Assembly: GCA_933822405.4 (NCBI GenBank)
Contig: CAKOGP040001805.1
Span: 1-17,469 of the forward strand
Reading direction: 5' to 3'
From: Cylindrotheca closterium
Lineage: Eukaryota > Bacillariophyta > Bacillariophyceae > Bacillariales > Bacillariaceae
DNA length: 17,469 bases
The stretch's first letter is position 1; every line of letters starts with the position of its first letter. Positions 1 to 7,540 of this stretch are shown piece after piece. The notes under the pieces are model-generated. The model was not told where the DNA came from. It worked only from the letters and a program-made list of their open reading frames with translations, and did not search any database. A program made the position numbers and the translations under genes.

Positions 1-103
1 TCAGTACAACCCCGGTAGCTTGCACATGGTACGATCTATCTTTCGGGAGGGTTCCGAAAGTTGGGGAAAAGAGAGGCAGTTTCTATGGTGCCTGCGGCGC
101 CAA

Positions 104-124
104 GTTTCGCAAAATTTGCGAAAC
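104..124. repeat. 21-nt perfect palindrome at the left edge of the palindrome array
   Basis: Arms GTTTCGCAAA and TTTGCGAAAC are exact reverse complements around a single central A. It sits immediately left of the GGTCAA/TTGACC palindromes and has the same odd-length, one-base-centre design, although its sequence differs. No function is known; cruciform or hairpin formation is an inference. Confidence 0.8.
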
Positions 125-130
125 CTCAAA

Positions 131-426
131 TTGACCATCCAATCAAAATGTCTCACTTAATCAAATTATGATTGGATGGTCAAATTGACCACCCAATCAT
201 AATGTCTCATATTGTCCAATTCTGATTGGATGGTCACTTTGACCGTCCAATCATATTGTTTCTTTTGTCCAAGTATATGATTGGATGGTCAAATTGACCA
301 TCCAATCATATTGTCTTGAGGCACGGGGGCCCGAGGATTTTGTCCAAGTATGATTGGATATAGACTGGAAGACCATGTGCCCTTCGAATTTTGTCCAAGA
401 ATGATTGGATGGTCAAATTGACCACA
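131..426. repeat. Array of long palindromes with GGTCAAATTGACC cores
   Basis: Four cores of the form GGTCAAATTGACC (one variant is GGTCACTTTGACC) lie at 178-190, 232-244, 287-299 and 411-423, with an isolated half-site near 131. The arms around the first three extend the symmetry through ATTGGAT/ATCCAAT. The best copy, 275-311, is a perfect palindrome with 18-base arms (left arm ATATGATTGGATGGTCAA) around one central A. The first three cores are 54 and 55 bases apart, and a degenerate half-unit without a core lies around 351-360. No terminal inverted repeats with a transposase or target duplication were identified, so this is called only as a palindromic repeat array. Confidence 0.85.
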
Positions 427-541
427 GCTCGATTGGCTCGTGGTCAATTTGACCACGGCTCTACTGGCTCGTGGTCAATTTGACGATGTCTCGATTGGCT
501 CGTGGTCAAATTGACCACGGCTCGACTGGCTCGTAGCGGTC
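411..541. repeat. 31-bp tandem repeat, about four units, each with a palindromic core
   Basis: The motif GGCTCGTGGTCAA recurs at 435, 466 and 497, with a diverged copy at 528. The GGTCAA cores recur at 411, 442, 473 and 504, giving an exact 31-base period. Most units carry the 17-base palindrome GTGGTCAA(A/T)TTGACCAC; the unit at 473 is imperfect (ends TTGACG). The array shares its core with the longer palindromes to its left, so the two repeat types look evolutionarily related. No gene is supported here. Confidence 0.85.
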
Positions 542-1257
542 AATCCCATCACTCAGCGGTCATTGCGCTCTCGGCGGCTATTTGTAGTAAATTGAATAAC
601 AGAAATTTACACTACTTATTACATGATCCAGGTTGGTGGCACCGGAACAAAATGGACGAACCGTTGGCCAATTGTTTTCACTCCTGCGAAAGAGAAGACA
701 GCCTTTTTCATTCATTTGGTGAGTTGAATACCGTTTTTTCAAATTTCTCATTTTTTTTGAAATTCCGCAACTCTCAGATTCCTTTCCAGTCTGTCCCCCA
801 ACGTTTCGTCGATCACTCCGACCACCGTAATATAGACAAGGAAAACTTGTGACTACCAGATCCTTTCAGACTACAAAACTACACGTACGGAGGACAGACC
901 ACGTACTTCCCAAAATAATGGCTCATATTTCATAAGGCCGAAACTATAGTGACATCGGAAAAAAACACTAGTTTTCTGGCGCGCAGGCATGGCCTCGAGT
1001 CATTTTTCACTTCCCGTGAACTGAAACCATAGTGATGACAAGAAAACTGAAACTGAAAACTCTGTGGGATTCCTTTTATTTTCATTTCCGCTGCTATCAT
1101 GTTGTATCATGGATACCTACTGCAGCATCAGCTTCACTGACAGCATTTACCAACAGTATCCACGGGTATCCTGCAACAAGAGTCGTCCATTCATCTTTGC
1201 ACCTGCAACAAATCAAAAGATCCTCTATCTGAAAACAAGCCATCGGAAACAACGACA
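542..1257. other. Gene-poor stretch, nothing recognised
   Basis: Open frames in this stretch are short, start at non-ATG codons or overlap repeat DNA, and none resembles a known protein. The sequence has several A/T-rich runs and one loosely repeated motif (CCGAAACTATAGTGA near 948 and CTGAAACCATAGTGA near 1021). No RNA gene, terminator or transposon end could be supported. Confidence 0.5.
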
Positions 1258-1425
1258 ATGACCACCAAATCTACTTCCGGCTACAAGGCCGAAGTCAAAC
1301 AATTCCAGCAGCTCCACAAAATCTTCGCCGATATGCAAGTTTCTGAGCAACAAAGATTGTTGATTTTGTCGACTATGATGATAGCGACAACATCTATGAC
1401 TGAGAGAACAGAACATAGATTTTAA
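1258..1425 (+). CDS. Small ORF, 55 codons, hypothetical
   Basis: An ATG at 1258 opens a 55-codon frame ending in TAA at 1423-1425. The product starts MTTKSTSGYKAEVKQFQQLH, is rich in Gln, Lys and Thr, and has a short amphipathic-looking middle (residues about 10-42). It is not recognised as any family. The only support is the ATG, a protein-like composition with few rare residues, and the lack of a better frame here. It could equally be a chance ORF or one exon of a longer gene. Confidence 0.2.
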   Translation: MTTKSTSGYKAEVKQFQQLHKIFADMQVSEQQRLLILSTMMIATTSMTERTEHRF

Positions 1426-1498
1426 TTGGAATGATAAACGAGCTAGTGAACTGTGATTTGAAATAAGCTACCTTTATGATAGTACTTTGCTGTCATTT

Positions 1499-1800
1499 CT
1501 ATGTGATGCTGACGTGTGAAACTATGGGTGTACTTGTCATTGGTGGTTCTCGTCCTGACAAGAACATTAGTATCTCCATCAACAACGGTTGTTTCCCTTC
1601 CATTTTCTCGCTGTAGGACTGGTTCCTGTCTTGATCAACAGTCAAGCTCTCAACATTCCCATCCACATCAAACTCTTCCCAGTCATCATATTCATCAAGT
1701 TCCTGGAGCATATTGTGAAAGGATGCAACACAGTTGGAACATGTTTCCAATGGTTTCAATGTCCCGAAGTCAAGTGGCGTACTTGAGTACCATGAGCCAC
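1499..1800 (-). pseudogene. Acidic open frame interrupted by the retrotransposon insertion (candidate disrupted host gene)
   Basis: On the minus strand a frame ending in TAG at 1499-1501 is open back to the transposon insertion at 1800. It encodes a CSNC motif followed by an acidic stretch (DEYDDWEEFDVDGNVESL). The first in-frame ATG encodes the Met of MLQELDEY. If the element and one copy of the GCCAC duplication are removed, the same frame continues into the right flank as far as a TAG at 11290-11292, giving 115 open codons across the empty site. That is weak evidence that the element landed in a coding exon. No start codon is seen in the right flank, so an intron or a chance ORF remains possible. 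No family was recognised. Confidence 0.3.
1796..1800. repeat. Target-site duplication (left), GCCAC
   Basis: The five bases GCCAC directly precede the TG of the 5' LTR. They recur directly after the CA of the 3' LTR at 11239-11243. Five base pairs is the usual duplication made by copia integrases. Confidence 0.93.
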
Positions 1801-2123
1801 TGTTAGGGTGGAATTCTGCTGATATATTCCTCCCGTTTTGGCTTCCTCATAGGACGTTGATCTTCGCTTGAGATTCCGTGTTCCATTTGGGCACGCGCAC
1901 TTCAACACACATATTGTCCAATCTCACGTCACCACGTCAGTGTCACGTGAGACGGACCTACTGTCTGAATTCTCTCTCTTTGAGTGAATTCCATCTCTCA
2001 CTCTTTTGTGGAGATCGTAAAATCACATCACATCATTAAAAGGATAGAATCTCTGTTTTATCTTACTGTCTGGCTATATCGGTCTCGGATCTATAGCATC
2101 GTTAACAGTATTCTACCTTCGCA
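1801..2123 (+). repeat. 5' LTR (323 bp)
   Basis: It starts TGTTAGGGTGGAATTC and ends CTACCTTCGCA, so it carries the TG...CA termini. By eye it is identical over its whole length to the 3' LTR at 10916-11238. It contains two ACGTCA boxes and a CACGTG box (1926-1949) inside an inverted TCTCACGT/ACGTGAGA pair. An ATTAAAA stretch near 2035 could serve as a TATA-like element; the transcription start cannot be fixed from sequence. Confidence 0.95.
1923..1952 (+). promoter_or_regulatory. Candidate bZIP/CRE-type regulatory cluster in U3
   Basis: Two ACGTCA hexamers (1926-1931 and 1934-1939) are followed by the palindrome CACGTG (1944-1949). All lie between the inverted octamers TCTCACGT and ACGTGAGA. 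ACGTCA is the core bound by bZIP factors, and TGACGT/ACGTCA elements are the reported CO2/cAMP-responsive elements of Phaeodactylum carbonic anhydrase promoters. Function in this LTR is inferred from motif identity only. The cluster is repeated in each of the other three LTR or LTR-derived copies. Confidence 0.45.
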
Positions 2124-2142
2124 GGTTATGAGCCCAAGCTTC
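2124..2142 (+). promoter_or_regulatory. Primer-binding site, anticodon arm of initiator tRNA-Met (half-tRNA primer)
   Basis: The sequence directly after the 5' LTR is GGTTATGAGCCCAAGC. Its complement reads GCTTGGGCTCATAACC, which matches the conserved anticodon stem-loop of eukaryotic initiator tRNA-Met (GGGCTCATAACC with the CAT anticodon). It does not match the tRNA 3' end (TGGTATCAGAGC type) used by most plant copia elements. Drosophila copia uses the same internal region, primed by a 5' half of tRNA-iMet. The match directly abuts the LTR terminus, which supports the LTR boundary. Confidence 0.85.
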
Positions 2143-2272
2143 TACGCTTCTTACTGTGATTGTCAACAAGGAAATTGAAAGTGTGTTTCAATATCGTCCA
2201 CAAATAAGTCAAAAACGCTTTTACTAATTTGAAGGTCTATCGACACCTATCAGTGATTCAGTGATCAGCAGC
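2143..2272 (+). other. Untranslated leader between PBS and gag
   Basis: This is 130 bases with no ORF of note. A perfect 7-bp hairpin, ATTGAAA-GTGTG-TTTCAAT, lies at 2174-2192. It could belong to a packaging or dimerisation region by position, but no direct evidence supports this. Confidence 0.4.
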
Positions 2273-3319
2273 ATGAATCCTAGTGATATGGTAACAGACG
2301 ACGGTCGGGGAAGTCCAGTTCCAAGGAATGTTCAGTTCAACATACCTCCGAATACTCCCGCAGCGAGTGTTTCTCAGAAATCTCAACAGAGCGGAACTCC
2401 CCCACCACCACCGAAGGATATTATTGGTGGTGTCACTTTTTCAGCCAAGCCAAAGCTTCAGATCAATCTAATCAAGTCAACTGTGATCTGTCCAAAGGAG
2501 GAACGAGAACTGTTGAGAACGGCAAATCAGAAAGCGTATCATCAGATGGAAAAAGACGCTAGCGGAACATCAGCGGATAGTCGCAACCAGCAAATCGAGG
2601 ACATACCTTATGCCAAGACAACAAGTGAAGTCCACGATGTTATAAAAGTTGAGAACCACATCACGGAGCATCTCACGAAGTTTGGGATTGATTGGTTCTT
2701 TGCCAACACAGTATTTCCCATCAAGAACAGGAACGGGGAATTTGAACAAAGCAAGCTTGAGAATCGAGCGGCAAATCTTTTGTCAGGTTATGCAACTCTT
2801 ACCTTGGAAGAAGTCTTCGACTCAGTCGTATATCTCTATGGATACGGTTATGACGAAAGTAAAGATGAGAATTCCTGGATGCCAACAGATCTTCAATGGT
2901 CTGGGACATATCTCAAGAATCAATGCACGAGCGATATGATTGATCGCATCGAAGAAGACTTGAAGAGCGCAAGGATCTCGAAAGACTTCTGGGGGTGGGG
3001 ACCACTCATCTACAAGGTTCTTATGGATCGCATCTCTGCTAGCAGCTATCACGCACTCAAGGCACTTCGGAACTCTCTCGAAGAAGGTGATGGCATCAAT
3101 TTGTACTCCAAGGTATATGATGGCAATATCCGTAAGTTCTGCACGGAAATTGAGTCTACCATCCTTATGTTGCGAAAGAATGAGAAGCACAATGCCAAAG
3201 GGGAAATTGTTGGCGAGCGCGAAGCAGCATACGGCACGCCTGAAACAATTTTAATCCAAGCCCGTAAGTTCTATGACAGGCTCAATCTTTTGAATCAATG
3301 GGAGGCGGAGGGAACATGA
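2273..3319 (+). pseudogene. gag: gag, capsid-like N-terminal part, ended by in-frame TGA
   Basis: The ATG at 2273 is preferred over a GTG twelve bases upstream. The 348-residue product begins with a disordered, Pro/Ser/Gln-rich segment including PPPPPKD (about residues 44-50). It then becomes a charged, helix-prone region typical of copia capsids, with aromatic patches such as GIDWFFAN, YLYGYGYD and DFWGWGPLIY. Position directly after the PBS and leader identifies it as gag; there is no short diagnostic motif. It stops at TGA 3317-3319 just before the zinc-knuckle segment, which continues in the same frame. That makes the stop look like a nonsense mutation (for example CGA to TGA) within a longer Gag. 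Programmed readthrough is an alternative, but the downstream context GCG is not a classical readthrough signal. Confidence 0.85.
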
Positions 3320-3919
3320 GCGGCTGCCTTCAACGCCAACATCGGTCCACCCAAAGGGAAACCAGGATCCAAGTGTTTCGGATGTGGACGCGATAGCTGT
3401 CGCCAGAGCAATGCCACTTGTCCTCGTCACAATCTGGAAGCAAATTCCGAAGGGAAGAAGGCCAAAGCTGCTTTCGATGCAGCCAAGGCAGCGAAGAAAG
3501 CCTCGAAAGAATCTGGGAAGAAGGGCGATCAAGTTTCCAAGGGCTCAGAGAAGGGAGACAAGACCAACAAGACCGGAAAGAGCAAATGGCCTCCAGCTCC
3601 AAAGGGAGATGATCCCAAGGAACAAGAAATCAATGGAACTTTGCATTTCTATCACTTCAAAGACAAAAAGTGGTACAAGTGCAAGAAGCAGAAAACAACT
3701 GGCGAAGACGAACCGTCGCCAAATGGACCGAGTGCGCACCTTGCGCAAGAGGAAGGGAAAGGTGTACTCGCGGGAATGAGTGGATACTTCTCTCAAGAGT
3801 TCTCCAAGGTCAATGTCACGGATGCTGCTACTGAGGACGTCAAATTGCAGGAGCGTCTTCTCAAGAATGCCGTCGACAAAGCGATTCGTAACTTCAGCAG
3901 GAACCTGGGCCAAGCATGA
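3320..3919 (+). pseudogene. gag, nucleocapsid-like segment with an unusual zinc knuckle
   Basis: Same frame as the capsid part, open for 199 codons to TGA 3917-3919. Cysteines encoded at 3374, 3383, 3398 and 3419 give C-x2-C-x4-C-x6-C (CFGCGRDSCRQSNATC). This is a four-cysteine variant of the retroviral CX2CX4HX4C knuckle, with Cys in place of His and two extra residues. It is followed by a very Lys-rich stretch (KKAKAAFDAAKAAKKASKES), as expected for RNA binding, then HFYHFKDKKWYKCKKQK and an amphipathic C-terminal part. Without the upstream start it has no good initiation site of its own, so it is read as the 3' part of a broken gag. Confidence 0.75.
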
Positions 3920-4303
3920 CGGTCCTGGTGGCGCGAGGAGGACGTGATCAAACGTTACTTTTGGTCCCTCGTGCCACCCTTTGCAATGCTTGGAAGTGTA
4001 CTACTACTTTGCACTATATTTAACGAGCTACTATCAGATGTGTACAAGACAGCGATGTCTGGATTGTGCCTTCTGAACTACGTCCCTGAGAGTCAAGGTC
4101 TGACTCTTGATCTTTGGTCCATCTACGAGTCTGTCGCGGAGACGACTCTGTGGGATTGGACACCTGTACTGCAGCTTGGCCTTTATGCTGCAGTGATCTG
4201 GTATCTGTGCTCGAGTTTGAAGTATCGGAACGATTCTGTTCTGTTCCGAGGACTCGATGATGAGTACATCCAACCTGATCAACATTTGAAACGGAAATGT
4301 TAG
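3920..4303 (+). pseudogene. Polyprotein linker with two hydrophobic, membrane-like segments
   Basis: The gag frame reopens after TGA 3917 and runs 127 codons to TAG 4301-4303. Two strongly hydrophobic stretches stand out: PPFAMLGSVLLLCTIF (around 3974-4021) and VLQLGLYAAVIWYLCSSL (around 4166-4219). They are separated by about 50 residues containing LTLDLWSIYESV. The C-terminal part is polar and charged. Copia polyproteins are not expected to carry membrane-spanning segments between nucleocapsid and protease, so this may be a lineage-specific insertion or a domain picked up by the element. It has an ATG at 3944 that would give a 119-residue two-helix protein if separately expressed. No family was recognised. 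Confidence 0.55.
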
Positions 4304-4591
4304 TCATGGAAACAGTCCATGCCCAGTTTGGGGTGTCGCCCATCTGGAGTACTTTATGCCCATGGAGAGGCATATGTCAATGTACAACAACCAAGAAGAA
4401 TGTATGGGGAGTTGCCATCAGTTGAAAAGCCGCGTAGGAAGATCACTGTGGAACTGCCGTCAGCGTACCCGTGGTGGTGCGGCATTCGTCGATATCGTTA
4501 CCCGCGTCAGTACCATCTGAGACTTCGTATCGCGCGCGTCAAAGGAGATCCTAGGAACATACTCCGGAGACAACGGAAGGAAGGGGTTTGA
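4304..4591 (+). pseudogene. Polyprotein linker, Arg/Pro-rich segment
   Basis: The same frame continues for 95 codons between TAG 4301 and TGA 4589-4591. The product is basic and rich in Arg, Pro and Tyr (for example IRRYRYPRQYHLRLRIARVK), ending RRQRKEGV. It carries no catalytic motif. It is kept because three successive stop-to-stop segments remain open in one phase, as expected for a formerly continuous polyprotein. The function is unknown; an RNA-binding role is suggested only by its basic composition. Confidence 0.45.
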
Positions 4592-7540
4592 GAGCAGAAG
4601 CAGGAAAGGAAGCGTCAATGGCGATGCAGCAAGGAAGCAAAAGAGGGCCGACGTCCAGAAAAGCGTCGAAAGCAAGCCAAGTTTCGTGTACTCAACAGAT
4701 TAGTTCAAGCCAGCTGCCCTGAAGAGCAAGATGATCTTGCAAGGGAGTTTAGCGGTCTCAAGGATGAGGAATTCTGGGCCGACTTTGGCGTCAAGCAACC
4801 TAGTCACTGGAAAAGTCCAAGCGATGAGGAGTTGTTGGAAGACTACGAGCGGAACAAAAACCGTTATTTGCACCACTCTTACCTCCAGTACGAATTGAAG
4901 TACGGAGTTGATCTCGACGAGCTTCTTGCAGATTTTAGTCCTCAATCCAAGCATCAAGAAATGAAGGATGTCCTCAGTTCGGCATTCCTTCAGCCCGTTT
5001 CATCGTTGCCAAGAGTCACTCAAGCACTCATCGCCGCAGATGACCTAGTGTCGGATGCCTTGTCTAGTGCCGACCGACTTCGAAGCGTCTATATCAATGC
5101 TGATTCCAAGGACGACCTACCAATTGTCATCGATACCGGAGCATCTTTCTCACTAACTCCAAATCTTGAAGACTTCGTTACCAAACCAATTGCTTGTGGG
5201 ACGACGAGTCTCAATGGACTGTCCTCCAAGGTTTCTGTGCTGGGAGTTGGAGAAGTGGAATGGAAAGTTAGGGATTTGCATGGCACAATCAAGTCAATTC
5301 GTGTTAATCCAGACGCTCAAATCCGATTGCTCTCACCACAGTCCTACTTTCAACAACACGGCAGTGGCCATGTTTGTTTTGATGGAGAACAAGTGAAGCT
5401 GACGTTACCTGATGGTGACAGTCTGTTCTTTCCATATCAAGCGAGCAACAACCTTCCCATGATGCTACCAGCAAATCGCCTCGTGGAGGAAACTGCACAT
5501 GTCATCACTGATGAAGAAGATGAACACTTGGAAGACGACATGAGTGTGTTCCTGAATGTTGCTCATGAGAACAACGCGAATTTGACCAGAGCAGAGAAGA
5601 AGTTGCTTCTCTGGCACGCGAAGACAGGCCATGCAAATATGAAATGGCTTCTGAAGCTCTCCAAGTGGACCAAGAAGGAAGGTCATCCAGCAATGGGGCC
5701 TCTGCCAGCCAAGCAAGACGAGTTTAAGTCCTGCGATTGTCCCAAATGCACTGTGTGCCAGCTATCGAAGCAACGCCGACGCAGTCCAAGATCTGACGCT
5801 GCAACTAAGCCACCTGGCTCGAAGCGGACGGATAAGCGGAAGAAGGAAAAGGAGCTAATGGTTGACAACCTCAAGCCAGGCGACAGGGTCTCCGTTGACC
5901 AGTATATCTTGGCTGTTCCTGGTCGACTTGCACATACTTTTGGCGGAGAGAAGACTTCCAAGCAATATGTTGGAGGAACTCTGTTTGTTGACCATGCATC
6001 TGGTTTTGTCTACATCAATCACCAGACCTCCACTGGCACTAGAGAAACTGTGAAGAGCAAGCATTCGTTTGAGAGGGAGATTGGTGACTACGGTCACAAG
6101 GTCAAAGCTTACCATGCTGACAACCACCCTTTCAGTTCTAAAGGATTCACGGACGATGTCAAGTCGCAGAAACAGAAAATCGATTACTCTGGAGTCGGAG
6201 CTCAACATCAGAATGGGGCTGCCGAACGGGCGATCCAAACCATCACTACCTGGGCTCGTGCCATGCTTCTACACCAAATGTTGCATTGGCCAGACGAAGC
6301 AGATCACAAGTTGTGGCCCTTTGCTATGGATCATGCAGTCTACCTGTGGAATCATTTACCACGCGAGGATACCAAGCAAGCGCCAATTGAGCTCCTCGGT
6401 GAATCCAAGATCGACCATCATCAATGGTTTCAACGTCTCCACGTGTGGGGTTCGCCGGTGTATGTGTTGGACCCAAAGCTGCAGGATGGAAAGAAGATTC
6501 CAAAGTGGGACGCCCGAGCGAGGCGAGGAATGTACCTTGGGGTCTCTCCCACTCACTCTTCACTCGTGAGCCGTTTCTTGAATCTCCAAACAGGATATGT
6601 CAGTCCACAGTACCATGTCGTGATAGACGACCTTTTCACGACAGTTCCCAATGCAGATCAGGGAGGACTGTTTGATGTTGCTGAATTCGATGCAACGACT
6701 TGGAAGAATCTGTTGGAAACAGGATACGAAAAGCATTTGGACAAGGAAGGTTTGGCGAGTGGAAATCGTAGTGATCGCCGAAATCCTCCTACATTGGCGA
6801 ACGAATGGTTAAATCCCGTTGAGCAACGTGCTCGGCAGTCGCGGCGGGCGGCACGCGAAGCGCGATTACGTCAAAGGATCGCCGCAGAACGTCGCCATCG
6901 AGCTGAACGGAGCCGTCACAGTGTCACTTTCGAGGTTCCAGAGGGAGACAGTCGTGGCGATGTCAATGAAGATGGAACTGCCCCTCACGATGCGAATGAC
7001 GATGAGTCACTTGCAGAAGAATCAGTACCAGATCCCTTCGTAACCGTCGACGATGACGACCGATCTGTTGTTGAAGGTGATGAGGCCGAAGATGACGATC
7101 TAGGGGAGTCCGAATCAGAGGGAGCTGCTGCTCCGCCACTACCACCATCACGAACCGGACGCGTTCGCAAGAAGAATTCAAAGTACTTTGGGGATGACTT
7201 TGCTACTGTCGCTGACCTTGGCAAGAAGAAGATCCGGTATTCTTCTTTGGATCGTCAGTTCTTTGCTGGGTTGAAATGGGCGGAAGCCATTGACACACTC
7301 AAGGGAGACAACTTTGGTCGCATGTGGAGAGAGGCATGTGAGCCGTACCACGATCACGACACGGGGCTCCAAGACGACCTGCATCCCATGATTCTAGCTG
7401 CGAAAGCAAACAGTGAAGACAACCCAAACTGGAATGAAGCAATGAATGGACCTCTACGACCCAGACGGAAGTGTCCGAAAACTCAAGGCAAGATTTTGTG
7501 TTCGTGGCGATCGACAAATCCAGGACGTCGACTTCCATGA
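4592..7540 (+). pseudogene. pol: pol part 1: aspartic protease and integrase
   Basis: The frame is open from 4592 to TGA 7538-7540, with no ATG before the one encoding MKDVLSS near 4961. It begins with a basic linker. The retroviral protease follows, with active-site IVIDTGASFSLTP (Asp codon 5132). The GAG-pre-integrase/HHCC zinc domain comes next: WHAKTGH with His codons 5615 and 5630, and CPKCTVC with Cys codons 5747 and 5756. The integrase core has Asp at 5897 (VSVDQY), Asp at 6119 (HADNHPF) and Glu at 6224 (GAAERA), about 34 residues after the second Asp. After the copia-type WGSPVYVLDP and RGMYLGVSP motifs comes an acidic, Arg-rich tail and NPNWNEAMNGP, which normally leads into RT. At about 7450 the reading phase is lost: the usual first RT block (W..A...E...L..., 40 or so residues) is missing and pol resumes in another frame. 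Confidence 0.9.

Noticed and set aside
411..541. Possible CRISPR-like array
   Set aside because: The 31-bp units are contiguous with no unique spacers and the context is eukaryotic; it is a simple tandem/palindromic repeat.
502..852. Plus-strand ORF of 116 codons
   Set aside because: It starts at GTG inside the 31-bp tandem repeat, has no domain, and its first part is repeat sequence.
1516..1806. Plus-strand ORF with a hydrophobic start
   Set aside because: GTG start, Ser/His-rich, and it runs into the LTR. It is antisense to the more protein-like acidic frame.
2822..3190. Minus-strand ORFs opposite gag
   Set aside because: Shadow frames of gag with no independent evidence.
3545..3913. Minus-strand ORF of 122 codons opposite the nucleocapsid segment
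   Set aside because: Hydrophobic composition arises from the complement of Lys-rich codons; it is a shadow of the gag frame.
3317..4591. UGA reassigned to an amino acid
   Set aside because: Other frames, including the RNase H ORFs and pol part 1, end at TGA in the expected positions, and one of the four internal stops is TAG.
6069..6569. Plus-strand 166-codon ORF within integrase
   Set aside because: An alternate frame of the well-supported integrase core.
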